Below, piece after piece: positions 36,936 to 46,173 of a stretch of DNA of 64,000 bases (positions within the stretch are counted from its first letter, which is position 1; each line of letters begins with the position of its first letter). The stretch is from the NCBI RefSeq assembly GCF_023078335.1, contig NZ_CP095550.1, positions 1,240,001 to 1,304,000 of the forward strand, in the 5' to 3' direction. The position numbers were made by a program, and so were the translations under genes. Source of the DNA: Metabacillus endolithicus (GTDB taxonomy: Bacteria; Bacillota; Bacilli; Bacillales; Bacillaceae). Below the pieces are notes generated by a model that ran no database searches, was not told the DNA's origin, and saw only the letters and a list, made by a program, of their open reading frames with translations.

Positions 36936-37529
36936 TTAAATTAGTTTCTTTAAGATTTCATGTAACTGCTTTTCTGTCTGCTCAATCGCGCCATTATTGT
37001 CAATAATTTCATCTGAGAGATCTTTTTTCGTGTGTAATGGAAGCTGTGACTCGATTCTCATTTTAGCTTCTTTCTCTGTATATCCATTTCTCTTCATAAG
37101 ACGTTTAAGCTGTGTTTTTTCATCCACATACACTAGAATGGTTTTGTCAACCATATGAGTTAATTTACTTTCAAAAAGCAGTGGTATATCAAGAACGACT
37201 GCCTTTGAATTTTTAGCTTTTTCTTCTTCAACTCCGTTTAGCATTTCTTTTCTAACTGCCGGATGTACTATTTTGTTTAATTGCTCTCTTTTTGAATGGT
37301 CACCAAAAATAATGGCACCAAGCTTTTCTCGATTTATCGTTTTATCTTGATGAAGTATTTCATCACCAAAAACAGAAAGTATTTGTTGATAAGCTGGCTT
37401 TCCAACTTCAACCACTTCCCTAGAAATCTGGTCTGCATCAACAACCCGAATTCCCAGGTTTTTCAACATATTTGAAACTGTACTTTTACCACTTGCAATT
37501 CCACCAGTTAGACCGATAACTACTGTCAC
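36936..37529 (-). CDS. coaE: Dephospho-CoA kinase
   Basis: Last step of coenzyme A synthesis. The 197-residue P-loop kinase has Walker A GLTGGIASGKST (about 6-17), DADQISREVV, the CoA-domain HPAVRKEM and the lid region RLMKRNGYTEKEAKMRI. Normal length. The ATG at 37529 lies 19 bases after ytaF. It forms the polA-mutM-ytaF-coaE run seen in B. subtilis and is followed by a terminator. Confidence 0.95.
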   Translation of the reverse strand: MTVVIGLTGGIASGKSTVSNMLKNLGIRVVDADQISREVVEVGKPAYQQILSVFGDEILHQDKTINREKLGAIIFGDHSKREQLNKIVHPAVRKEMLNGVEEEKAKNSKAVVLDIPLLFESKLTHMVDKTILVYVDEKTQLKRLMKRNGYTEKEAKMRIESQLPLHTKKDLSDEIIDNNGAIEQTEKQLHEILKKLI

Positions 37530-37548
37530 TATGATAAGCCTCCATTGT

Positions 37549-38190
37549 CTAAAGTTTCCATATTCCTATCATAATGAGAATAATACCCGGGAGGCAAGAA
37601 AATTTGTCCATCCACGCAAATTTAGAGAAAATATGTCCTGATTTAATGCCAATCGATACAAATAACGAGCTCATACACGCTACTAATAAACTCATTACAA
37701 TAGGAGAATAACCTAATAACGCAGCGCCAATACCCGCTCCAAAGGCATCGAGTGATAATGCCAGCCCGAGTAACAATGCTTCTACACCTGTAATCGTACC
37801 AGATTTATCAATATCTGCCGTCATAGGTTTTCTAAGTATGTTAATGACAATTCCAAATGTTTTGATTTCAAAATTAATTAACATTTTTTCCGTTTCTTCT
37901 TCAACTGAAGTTTCTTCTTTTGCAGGACGGAAAAATTGGTATAAGACCCATGCCCCAATAAGCATTAAAATAAAGCCACCAAGCTTTTCTGTTATATAAA
38001 CCGGAAAAACTCTTGTTAAAAGTTCACCAAGAAACATTGCCCCAAGCATCGTGGCCGCTGAACAACATGCGATAATAAAAATCGACTTAAAAGGGATCCT
38101 CATCTTTCTCATTCCATACGTAAATCCAACCGAAAAGCTATCCAAACTAACTGCGAACGCTAATAACAAGAGTGATGTATATTGAAACAT
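37549..38190 (-). CDS. ytaF: Sporulation membrane protein YtaF (MntP-like)
   Basis: A 213-residue integral membrane protein with six hydrophobic segments and two internal repeats (LLAFAVSLDSFSVGFTYGMR near the N-terminus; LLLGLALSLDAFGAGIGAALLG near 140), the pattern of the MntP/YtaF manganese-exporter superfamily. It is linked to sporulation in B. subtilis, but the transported ion is not established. A hydrophilic loop (about residues 80-105) separates the halves. Start ATG 38190, nine bases after GGGG; upstream in-frame ATGs lack that spacing. Confidence 0.88.
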   Translation of the reverse strand: MFQYTSLLLLAFAVSLDSFSVGFTYGMRKMRIPFKSIFIIACCSAATMLGAMFLGELLTRVFPVYITEKLGGFILMLIGAWVLYQFFRPAKEETSVEEETEKMLINFEIKTFGIVINILRKPMTADIDKSGTITGVEALLLGLALSLDAFGAGIGAALLGYSPIVMSLLVACMSSLFVSIGIKSGHIFSKFAWMDKFSCLPGIILIMIGIWKL

Positions 38191-38315
38191 ACTGCCTAGC
38201 CCCTTCCTTCTAATTGCTAACATAGTGTATGATGAACGCCCAGAGAATGTTAAAGAAGGTCGCTTTATTTTTTGAGTATGGATTACCTTATGATTTATAT
38301 TGATTCTTTATAAAC

Positions 38316-38356
38316 AAAAAAGGCAAAAAACATATTTATGTCTTTTGCCTTTTTTC
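38316..38356 (-). terminator. Hairpin terminator after mutM
   Basis: A/T-rich arms AAAAAAGGCAAAA and TTTTGCCTTTTTT with complementary CATA/TATG inside. It lies just after the mutM stop with a T-run on the minus strand. Confidence 0.78.
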
Positions 38357-38362
38357 TTCGAC

Positions 38363-39187
38363 CTATTTTTGACATTGCTCACAATAATGAGTTCCACGTC
38401 CGCCCACGACTGTTTTTGTTAATGTTTTTCCACATTTTTTACATGGCTCATTTGTTCTGCCGTAAACGTATAATTGAAGCTGAAACATACCGATTTCACC
38501 TTGTGTATTTACATATGAACGAACAGTACTACCTCCTTGAGCAACTGCTTCTTCAAGGGTTTTAATGATTTGCTCATGTAAAATCTTATATTCCGCTTTT
38601 GTTAATTTACTGGCTATACGATCTGGTTTAATACTTGATCTAAAAAGAGCTTCATCTACATATATATTGCCAAGTCCCACAACAACTGATTGATCTAACA
38701 AAGCCGTTTTAATTTTCCGTTCAGTTTTTGCCAGACGACCTCGAAGATATTCCACCGTGAATTCTTCAGAAAATGGCTCAGGCCCTAGTTGGGAAAGTGG
38801 GAGTGTACTTTCTTCTTCTCCCTTCTTAAATAAATGCATAGTCCCGAACTTTCGAACATCCCGATATCTTAATTCCGTATGATCTGTAAACGTAAAAATA
38901 ACATGTGTATGATGATCAAATTCCTCTTGTGGTTGATATAAACCATATCTTCCTTCCATTCGCAAATGAGAAACAAGAACAAAATCATCTAGTATAAATT
39001 TTAAAAATTTGCCTCTGCGCTGAACATCATGAATTGTTTGACCAATGATTGCATCTCTAAATTGTTCAGGCTCTTCTGGCTTTTTAATGATTTTCGGCCA
39101 ATGAATATTGACTCCGTTAATCGTTTTCCCTTTCACTAACTGAAGCAACGTTCGTCGTACCGTTTCAACCTCTGGTAATTCAGGCAT
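38363..39187 (-). CDS. mutM: Formamidopyrimidine-DNA glycosylase
   Basis: Base-excision repair enzyme that removes 8-oxoguanine and formamidopyrimidines and cuts the abasic site. The 274-residue product starts MPELPEVETVRRTL, with the catalytic Pro-Glu after Met removal. Lys in LSQLGPEPF is downstream. QSVVVGLGNIYVDEALF is the H2TH region, and the C-terminal zinc finger is CKKCGKTLTKTVVGGRGTHYCEQCQ. Normal length. It lies between polA and ytaF, as in B. subtilis. Confidence 0.97.
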   Translation of the reverse strand: MPELPEVETVRRTLLQLVKGKTINGVNIHWPKIIKKPEEPEQFRDAIIGQTIHDVQRRGKFLKFILDDFVLVSHLRMEGRYGLYQPQEEFDHHTHVIFTFTDHTELRYRDVRKFGTMHLFKKGEEESTLPLSQLGPEPFSEEFTVEYLRGRLAKTERKIKTALLDQSVVVGLGNIYVDEALFRSSIKPDRIASKLTKAEYKILHEQIIKTLEEAVAQGGSTVRSYVNTQGEIGMFQLQLYVYGRTNEPCKKCGKTLTKTVVGGRGTHYCEQCQK

Positions 39188-39253
39188 TGTAATTTGTTCA
39201 CATCCTTTTCACATTAGTGCTTGGCTTATCACCAAGTTCTAATGAAAAGTAAA

Positions 39254-39270
39254 GGGGCCAATCAAGCCCC
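39254..39270 (-). terminator. Weak terminator after polA
   Basis: GGGGC/GCCCC stem extended by A-U pairs, seven-base loop, followed by TTTACTTTTC on the minus strand. It may be leaky and allow polA-mutM read-through. Confidence 0.5.
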
Positions 39271-39285
39271 TACAGTTTTCTATGC

Positions 39286-41913
39286 TTATTTTGCATCATA
39301 CCAGGAATCTCCATAAGAATAGTCCACCTTTAATGGCACTTTTAACTCAACCGCATTTTCCATTACTTCTGGAACAATTTCTTCTAAAATTGACACTTCT
39401 TCTCTAGGAGCTTCAAAAATCAATTCATCATGCACCTGTAATAACAGCTTTGTTTGCAGCTTTTCTTGCTTTAATCTTGCCGCCATATCAATCATCGCTT
39501 TTTTGATAATATCGGCTGCGCTTCCTTGAATTGGAGTGTTCATAGCTGTTCGTTCAGCAAAGCTACGAAGATTAAAGTTTCTGCTCGTGATTTCAGGAAT
39601 ATACCTTCTTCGATGAAGCAATGTTTTAACATAACCCTTCTCTCTTGCATCAGCTACAATATCATCCATATAGTCCTGTACTCCAACAAAGGATTCTAAA
39701 TAACGCTTGATAAATTCACCGGCTTCTTTACGAGTAATCCCCAAACTTTGAGAAAGACCAAAATCACTGATTCCGTATACGATGCCAAAATTAACAGCCT
39801 TGGCTTGTCTTCTCATATTTGAAGTCACTTCATCTTCTTCAACATGAAATACATCCATAGCTGTTTTCGTATGAATGTCTAAATCATTCTGGAAGGCTTC
39901 TACTAAATTTTGATCATTTGCGATATGAGCTAATACCCTTAATTCAATTTGTGAATAGTCAGCTGCAAAAATGACCCAATCTTTATGAGAAGGTACAAAA
40001 GCTTGACGAATCTTACGTCCTTCTTCTAATCGAATCGGTATGTTTTGTAGGTTAGGATCGATTGAGCTAAGTCTTCCTGTTGTTGTTAGCACCTGGTTAA
40101 AACGAGTATGAATTTTATGCGTGTCTTTATGAACAACTTTTAATAACCCTTCAATATAGGTTGATTGTAATTTACCTAACTGACGATAATGAAGGATATC
40201 CTTTACGATTTCATGCTTATCTTCAAGCTTTTCTAATACATCCGCTGAAGTTGAATAACCTGTTTTCGTCTTTTTCACGACTGGCAGCTGAAGCTTCTCA
40301 AATAAAATAACACCAAGCTGCTTTGGAGAATTAATATTAAATGATTCACCAGCATGCTCATAAATATTTTTTTCAAGAGCGTTTAATTGTTCTGCTAAAT
40401 GTTCACCCATGTCTTTCAAACGGTCCACATCAACAGCTATTCCCTCAGCTTCCATTTGTGCAAGAATAAGAGATAAAGGTAATTCTAAGTCATACAATAA
40501 AGATGATTGATCATTTTGTTCGAGTTGTTCAATTAACTTTTCTTTTAAATCAAAGATCGCTAACCCCTTACGAACAAGGTGCTCACTAAGAGTCTCTTCA
40601 CCAGGAATAGAACGTTTTGCTCCTTTTCCATAAACAACCTCATCAGCTTGTACAATCGATATGCCATGTGATTTAGCTACACTAGCTACGTCATCAAATG
40701 TTGCCGAAGGATTCAATAGATAAGCCGCAATTAAAATATCAAAGTCAATTCCTTTTAAAGAGATTCCTTTCCAACTTAAGCCAACCGTTGTTTTTTTACC
40801 ATCATAAACTGTTTTACGTTTGGTTTCGTCTGCAGCCCATTCCTTAAATAAATCAGAATTAAGAGCAAGTTGAGCTGATATATAATAATGACCATTTTTA
40901 TTTATAATTGAAAAGCCACTTATGTCAGCTTGGTGATAACTATCCTCTAGTATTTCTACATACATTGCTGCTTCATCTGTCAGTATATCTGAGGTAAGCT
41001 CTGTTACGTTTTCAAAGCTGATATCCTCGTATATTTCTTCCTCAGCTACTTCTTCACCCATTTTTTCTAATAAAGAATTAAATCCTAGTTCCTTAAAGAT
41101 TTCCTTTACTTTACTAGCATCGAAGCCTTCATATTGTACTTCATCCAATGTGATTGCTAAGGGTGCTTCACAGTCAATCGTTGCAAGCTTTTTACTCATT
41201 AAAGCCTGCTCGCGATTTTCTTCAAGCTTTTCCTTTAATTTTTTCCCACTTACTTTTTCAATTGAATCTAATACACTCTCTAATGTTTTAAACTCACTTA
41301 ACAGTTTTATTGCTGTTTTTTCTCCCACTCCCGGTACACCAGGAATATTATCAGACGTATCTCCCATAAGACCTTTCATATCAATAATTTGCTCGGGAGT
41401 TAATCCATACTTTTCCATCACAAAGTCAGGAGTGTAAGAATCTACATCTGTTATCCCTTTTTTTGTAATATCAACTGTTATTTTATCTGTAACCAATTGA
41501 GTTAAATCTTTGTCCCCTGATATTACCTTAACTTCATAGCCATCCTGTTCAGCCTGTTTGGAAAGAGTACCGATGATATCATCTGCTTCATAGTTTTCCA
41601 GTTCATATCTTGAGATTTGATAAGCATCTAATAGTTCTCGAATAAACGGAAATTGCTCTGATAGCTCAGGTGGAGTTTTTTGTCTTCCACCTTTGTATTC
41701 TTGGAATGTTTTATGTCTAAATGTTGTTTTACCAGCATCAAAAGCCACAAGCATATGAGACGGCTTCTCATCTTCTAGTATTTTCATTAAAATCATGGTA
41801 AATCCATAAATTGCGTTCGTATGTACACCTTTGTCATTATTTAATAATGGCAGGGCAAAGAAAGCCCTATAGGCAATACTATTCCCATCAATTAATACTA
41901 TTTTTTTCGTCAA
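39286..41913 (-). CDS. polA: DNA polymerase I
   Basis: Fills gaps and removes RNA primers in repair and lagging-strand synthesis. The 875-residue product has the N-terminal 5'-3' nuclease (VDSYTPDFVMEKYGLTPEQI, GLMGDTSDNIPGVPGVGEKTA), a degenerate 3'-5' exonuclease domain (about 300-470, lacking the full acidic set as in Bacillus Pol I), and the polymerase domain. The polymerase motifs are FAADYSQIELRVLAHI (A), RRQAKAVNFGIVYG (B) and LLQVHDELIFE (C). The TTG at 41913 lies nine bases after CAGGAGG. Length is close to the 880 of B. subtilis. A perfect palindrome sits 24 bases upstream. Confidence 0.97.
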   Translation of the reverse strand: MTKKIVLIDGNSIAYRAFFALPLLNNDKGVHTNAIYGFTMILMKILEDEKPSHMLVAFDAGKTTFRHKTFQEYKGGRQKTPPELSEQFPFIRELLDAYQISRYELENYEADDIIGTLSKQAEQDGYEVKVISGDKDLTQLVTDKITVDITKKGITDVDSYTPDFVMEKYGLTPEQIIDMKGLMGDTSDNIPGVPGVGEKTAIKLLSEFKTLESVLDSIEKVSGKKLKEKLEENREQALMSKKLATIDCEAPLAITLDEVQYEGFDASKVKEIFKELGFNSLLEKMGEEVAEEEIYEDISFENVTELTSDILTDEAAMYVEILEDSYHQADISGFSIINKNGHYYISAQLALNSDLFKEWAADETKRKTVYDGKKTTVGLSWKGISLKGIDFDILIAAYLLNPSATFDDVASVAKSHGISIVQADEVVYGKGAKRSIPGEETLSEHLVRKGLAIFDLKEKLIEQLEQNDQSSLLYDLELPLSLILAQMEAEGIAVDVDRLKDMGEHLAEQLNALEKNIYEHAGESFNINSPKQLGVILFEKLQLPVVKKTKTGYSTSADVLEKLEDKHEIVKDILHYRQLGKLQSTYIEGLLKVVHKDTHKIHTRFNQVLTTTGRLSSIDPNLQNIPIRLEEGRKIRQAFVPSHKDWVIFAADYSQIELRVLAHIANDQNLVEAFQNDLDIHTKTAMDVFHVEEDEVTSNMRRQAKAVNFGIVYGISDFGLSQSLGITRKEAGEFIKRYLESFVGVQDYMDDIVADAREKGYVKTLLHRRRYIPEITSRNFNLRSFAERTAMNTPIQGSAADIIKKAMIDMAARLKQEKLQTKLLLQVHDELIFEAPREEVSILEEIVPEVMENAVELKVPLKVDYSYGDSWYDAK

Positions 41914-41936
41914 CTTTTACAGCCTCCTGTATTCAG

Positions 41937-41960
41937 TGTTGAACAAGCTCTTGTTCAACA
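41937..41960. promoter_or_regulatory. Perfect 24-base palindrome upstream of polA
   Basis: TGTTGAACAAG (41937-41947), two bases, CTTGTTCAACA (41950-41960). Eleven perfect pairs around two bases look like a dimeric regulator operator or a tight hairpin just before the polA ribosome site. I do not recognise the cognate protein. Confidence 0.5.
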
Positions 41961-42084
41961 TTTTATGTCTAAAGCTCTCTTTTACTGGTCTATTGATTTC
42001 TAATTCAGACACTCTCTTTTTGCAGGAGGTCCTGGAGCACTCTTTTACTTGTACATGTACCTAAATTAGCAATAAACCAAAAAA

Positions 42085-42144
42085 AGACCCCTTATTTCCC
42101 TCTATTTTATCATGTCTTTAAATAGAAAGGAAAATCAGGGGTCT
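42085..42144 (-). terminator. Long terminator after hflC
   Basis: Outer arms AGACCCCT (42085-42092) and AGGGGTCT (42137-42144) with further imperfect pairing (ATTTCCCTCTATTT against AAATAGAAAGGAAAAT) inside. TTTTTTT follows on the minus strand. Confidence 0.83.
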
Positions 42145-42153
42145 GTATAAAGT

Positions 42154-43083
42154 TTACTGAACTCCTTTTAGCAAGGAAGCATAAGGAGAATTAAACGGAA
42201 TAATAATGACGGTTTCTTCATCAATTGTTTGTTTATAAGATTGTAATGTTCGATACATCTCATAGAAGCCTGGATCTTTAGAGTAAGCAGTATTATAAAT
42301 TTTAGCTGCTTCCCTTTCACCCTCACTTCGAATAACATCAGCATCTGCCTGTGCCTTTGCTAGCATCTCTTTTACTTCTCGATCAGTCTCTGCGATGATT
42401 CGATTCTTTTCAGCATCACCTTTTGACAAATACCCTTGTGCAGTTGATTCACGTTCAGAAATCATTCGTGTGAATACTGACTGCTCATTTTCAGCCGGTA
42501 AATCTGTTCTTTTCATTCTCACATCTGTAACAACGATCCCATAGTTACCATTTTCTAATAAATTATTAACAATTTCCGTTACTTTATCATTTAAACTTCC
42601 TCTTGAAGATTTTTCATCATTAATAATCTCATCATAGTTTAATTGACCTAGTTCAGAACGAACTGTTGAAAAAACATATTCAGCCATCTTCGTTTCAGCA
42701 TTAACAATCGACCTTGCATTGGAGATCATCTTTTTAGGGTCACTTATTCGCCAAACTGTATAGTTATCAATGATTAACCTCTTCTTATCCTTTGTATTAA
42801 TTTCAGCCTCTTCTACATCATAAGTCATTTGATATTTAGGAAGAGTTGTAACTGATTGAATAAACGGTATTTTAAAGCTTAATCCTGGTTCTTCAATAAT
42901 CTTCACAACTTCACCGAATTGACGGACAACCTTATATTCATTTTCTTTAACAATAAAAAGGTTGGTGAATATTAACACAAGTAAGACAATTAATACCAGA
43001 AGAATAATCCCTCCGCGTAAATACCCTTTAAATGAAAAAGCAGGTTTCTTCTCCTCCATGTTGACAATATTATCATTGTCCAT
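42154..43083 (-). CDS. hflC: HflC-like SPFH-domain protease modulator
   Basis: A 309-residue band-7/SPFH protein with one N-terminal membrane segment (about residues 25-45) and a large extracytoplasmic domain. HflC with HflK forms a cage around FtsH in proteobacteria; the Bacillus role is not established. SPFH marks are NEYKVVRQFGEVVKIIEEPG (about 50-70) and DVRMKRTDLP, followed by a coiled coil (RESTAQGYLSKGDAEKNR ... EREAAKIYNTAYSKDPGFYEMYRTLQ). Start ATG 43083 after GGAAG. It overlaps the end of hflK by 11 bases, so the two are translationally coupled. Confidence 0.93.
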   Translation of the reverse strand: MDNDNIVNMEEKKPAFSFKGYLRGGIILLVLIVLLVLIFTNLFIVKENEYKVVRQFGEVVKIIEEPGLSFKIPFIQSVTTLPKYQMTYDVEEAEINTKDKKRLIIDNYTVWRISDPKKMISNARSIVNAETKMAEYVFSTVRSELGQLNYDEIINDEKSSRGSLNDKVTEIVNNLLENGNYGIVVTDVRMKRTDLPAENEQSVFTRMISERESTAQGYLSKGDAEKNRIIAETDREVKEMLAKAQADADVIRSEGEREAAKIYNTAYSKDPGFYEMYRTLQSYKQTIDEETVIIIPFNSPYASLLKGVQ

Positions 43084-44047
43084 TCGTATCACTTCCTTCC
43101 TGTTCAGCTGGTACGACAGGCTTTGAAGCCGGATCTTTAATCGGCAAATACTTCATTGTGTTTCCGTTGTCTTCCATAATATAAATCTCAGCATTTGGGA
43201 GAACTTGATCTATTGTCTCTAATACTAAACGTTTTTGTGTAATTTCTTTGTTATTAACATATTCGTTATAAATGGCATTGAATTGCGCAACATCTCCACG
43301 AGCCTCTTCCATTCGGGCAGCTTTGTCACCAGCTGCTGAAGACATAATCGCATCCTTTTCCCCTTGTGCTTCCTCTGTTCGTTTATTTCGGTATTTATTT
43401 GCTTCATTCTTACGTGTATTCATCGTTTCACGGGCATCAGTAACAGCTGTAAAAGCTTTTCTAACCTCTTCATTTGGTAAATCAACATCCTGAAGCTTTA
43501 CGGCTAAAATGGTAATGCCAATATCATATCCATCTACAAGATTCGATAATAACTCCTGGACTTGTTTCTCAATTTCTACCTTTCCAGATGTTAAAGCATC
43601 ATCAATTGTTGAGCTTCCAATAATACTTCTCAAGCTTGCTGAAGTAGCATCTTCTAACATTTCCTGTGGATTTTCCGCATTAAATAAATATTTACCTGGC
43701 TCGGTAATTTTCCACTGAACGACCATATCTGCTAAAACGATATTCTCATCACCTGTAATCATTTTTGTTTCTTTTGGGAAATCTTTCACTTCACCATCCT
43801 CAGATTCTTCATAACCAAACTGTAAACTGAAGGTTTCTTTAGATAGAACTTCAACTGATTGGATTGGCCATGGCATCTTAAAATGTAATCCTGGTTCACT
43901 AATTCCTTCTTCTACCTCTCCAAGAGTGATCATCACGGCTTGTTCTGACTCATCTACGGTATACCATGAAGTAAAAGCAACAATTCCTAAGACCACAATT
44001 AACAACGCAAATCCGAAGATCATGAGTACTCGTTTTATACTTAACAT
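43073..44047 (-). CDS. hflK: HflK-like SPFH-domain protease modulator
   Basis: Partner of HflC; a 324-residue SPFH protein with one N-terminal membrane helix (about 6-28). Marks include VDESEQAVMITLGEVEEGISEPGLHFKMPWPIQ split over the SPFH start, DENIVLADMVVQWKI, and a long charged coiled coil (TDARETMNTRKNEANKYRNK ... AGDKAARMEEARGDVAQFNAIYNEY). The ATG at 44047 follows AGGCAGGGG. B. subtilis has no hflKC between phoR and polA, so this pair is an insertion relative to that synteny. No clear promoter was identified upstream. Confidence 0.92.
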   Translation of the reverse strand: MLSIKRVLMIFGFALLIVVLGIVAFTSWYTVDESEQAVMITLGEVEEGISEPGLHFKMPWPIQSVEVLSKETFSLQFGYEESEDGEVKDFPKETKMITGDENIVLADMVVQWKITEPGKYLFNAENPQEMLEDATSASLRSIIGSSTIDDALTSGKVEIEKQVQELLSNLVDGYDIGITILAVKLQDVDLPNEEVRKAFTAVTDARETMNTRKNEANKYRNKRTEEAQGEKDAIMSSAAGDKAARMEEARGDVAQFNAIYNEYVNNKEITQKRLVLETIDQVLPNAEIYIMEDNGNTMKYLPIKDPASKPVVPAEQEGSDTNGQ

Positions 44048-44403
44048 CCAACCCCTGCCTTTCTTATTCGGTACATTTAGTATGTACTGCTTTATTTTTC
44101 TTGTTAAGTTATATACGAATCATCATTAAAAAGGTTTCATATTTCCCTTTTAATAGCTTCCCACTATTAGTATTAATTAGAAAATAAATTTATGAAGAGT
44201 TGAATTTTTGAGGATTTATTATGACAACAAAAAAAGGGACGTGAGTTTATTTGGTAAACTCACGTCCAAAAGATTGGCTCCTTGGATGAAGGGGTTTTCA
44301 CTTAGTATATTACCAACATTTTATTAAGTAATAATAAACCTAGTGTAAATTAATTGTAAATAATGTCGAAATTAACAGATAGAAAGGTTTTACGGTCACT
44401 CCG
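44048..44403. other. Intergenic region between phoR and hflK
   Basis: About 356 bases without a gene. It must hold the hflKC promoter, which I could not place with confidence, and the phoPR terminator at 44237-44267. A minus-strand TATACT (44304-44309) with a weak -35 lies 65-75 bases before that terminator and could drive a short RNA (see findings). Confidence 0.45.
44237..44267 (-). terminator. Strong terminator downstream of phoR
   Basis: Perfect 13-base arms GGACGTGAGTTTA and TAAACTCACGTCC, five-base loop, then CTTTTTTTGTTG on the minus strand. It lies unusually far (about 140 bases) from the phoR stop. Confidence 0.85.
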
Positions 44404-46173
44404 TTATGAAGTTTCATCAAATTTTCTATTCAGCTTAACTGTAAACGTAGTACCTTTTCCAACTTCACTTTCCACACTAATTTGACCTTTATGAGCTTCC
44501 ACCAAATGTTTTACAATTGCCAAACCTAAACCTGTTCCACCAGAGTTTCTACTTCTCGCCCTGTCAACACGATAGAAACGCTCAAAAATACGTGGAATTT
44601 CCTCCGTTTTAATGCCGATCCCTGTGTCTGAAACAGTGACGATTGCATAATCAGGATATTTATCCACTTTTGCATGAACAGAGCCACCTTGTGGAGTATA
44701 TGTTAGAGCATTACTAATTAAATTAATAAAAATTTGCTTTAATCGATAAATGTCGCCTTCAATATAAGTAAGACCTTCAGGTAAAGAGACAGAAAGCTCT
44801 ACCTCTTTTTCTCTTGCTTTACTTTCTAACATTACGATAATATCATCCAAGATCTCTCGTAAATCACATGTTTGGATCGATAATTCAAATCCTTGCTGTT
44901 CAATTTTCGATAAATCAAGCAAATCTTGAATTAAAGATTGTAAACGGTCGCTTTCCTTTAGAATAATGGAAAGGAAGTATTCAGCTGTCTGCTTATCACT
45001 AAGCGCTCCGTCCAGTAATGTTTCACTAAATCCTTTAATCGATGTGATTGGTGTTTTTAATTCATGTGATACGTTCGCAACAAAATCCTTACGCATCTGT
45101 TCGAGTTTTTTAAGTTCAGTAATGTCATGAAATACAAGGACAATTCCTTTCCATTCATCATTAGTTCCAATAATAGGTGCCCCATACACTTCAAAATGCT
45201 TACGTTCAATCTTCAAGGGAAGATGAAGCTGCTTTCTGACCTTTACCTCAGTCATAAAAATCTCTTCCACAATTTCAATAATTTCTTTATGAGTAAATGC
45301 GTCATAATATAATTGATAAAGAAACTTAGCTGAGTCAACTTCAAATAATTCTTTATATGCCCTGTTGACTAAGTTAATATAACCTCTTCCATCAATCAAA
45401 ATTAGCCCGCTTCCCATATTTTCAATTAACGTTTGCAAACGATCTTGTTGCATTTCCTGTGCCCTTGTCATATCTTGAAGATTTCTAGCAAGTATATTAA
45501 TTGACTGACTCAGTATTCCTGTTTCGTCTAAATGATCTTCATATGTACGTGCTTTATAATTTCCCTTTGCAAGTTCCATTGATACTTTAATTGCAGACTC
45601 AATCGGTCTAGTAAATTGGGCTGTAATTCTTACTCCAATTAATAATATAATGATGAATGCGATGCCGAGACTAGCTACTAGAATACCCCACATTTGTTGA
45701 TTTACTTTAGTTAAAGAGCTTACAGACGCGCTAACGAGCACAATCCCTTCATAAGCAGCTTTTTCCTTTATAGGCAATCCATAATAAGCCAGCCCATGAA
45801 CTTGGTCACTATAATAATACCCCTTAGTTTGTCCCCTCATGATTGGAAGTACGTTATTCTTTAATGAATTCATATCCAGATCTTGTGTTAGTTCACCTGC
45901 ATCAAACAAAATGGTATTATCTTCATCTATAATAGTAATATGTGATTTATAATTCTTCCCTAAGTCAGAAAGTAATTCTGAGATTTGAGAATTTGATAAA
46001 TCCTCACGAGATATTATCGTTAAGATTGAGTGTGCTTCTCTTTGTAACTCTTCTTTAAACGTGTTCAAATAGTAGCTATTAAAAATTTGCCCTAGCAATA
46101 ACCCTAAGCCAACCAGTACAGCAATGATTAATGTAATAAGGGCAAACAAAAAGCGTGAACGAAATCTATTCAT
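44404..46173 (-). CDS. phoR: Phosphate-responsive sensor histidine kinase PhoR
   Basis: Senses phosphate limitation through wall teichoic acid metabolism in B. subtilis and phosphorylates PhoP. The 589-residue product has two membrane helices (about 8-30 and 160-182) flanking an extracytoplasmic PAS-like domain, then HAMP (RITAQFTRPIESAI) and PAS (LQTLIENMGSGLILID). HisKA follows with NVSHELKTPITSIKGF, the phospho-His, and then HATPase with NLISNALTYTPQGG, VSDTGIGI and GGTGLGLAIVKHL. It overlaps phoP by eight bases. The annotation as PhoR rests on synteny with phoP, polA and mdh. Confidence 0.93.
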   Translation of the reverse strand: MNRFRSRFLFALITLIIAVLVGLGLLLGQIFNSYYLNTFKEELQREAHSILTIISREDLSNSQISELLSDLGKNYKSHITIIDEDNTILFDAGELTQDLDMNSLKNNVLPIMRGQTKGYYYSDQVHGLAYYGLPIKEKAAYEGIVLVSASVSSLTKVNQQMWGILVASLGIAFIIILLIGVRITAQFTRPIESAIKVSMELAKGNYKARTYEDHLDETGILSQSINILARNLQDMTRAQEMQQDRLQTLIENMGSGLILIDGRGYINLVNRAYKELFEVDSAKFLYQLYYDAFTHKEIIEIVEEIFMTEVKVRKQLHLPLKIERKHFEVYGAPIIGTNDEWKGIVLVFHDITELKKLEQMRKDFVANVSHELKTPITSIKGFSETLLDGALSDKQTAEYFLSIILKESDRLQSLIQDLLDLSKIEQQGFELSIQTCDLREILDDIIVMLESKAREKEVELSVSLPEGLTYIEGDIYRLKQIFINLISNALTYTPQGGSVHAKVDKYPDYAIVTVSDTGIGIKTEEIPRIFERFYRVDRARSRNSGGTGLGLAIVKHLVEAHKGQISVESEVGKGTTFTVKLNRKFDETS

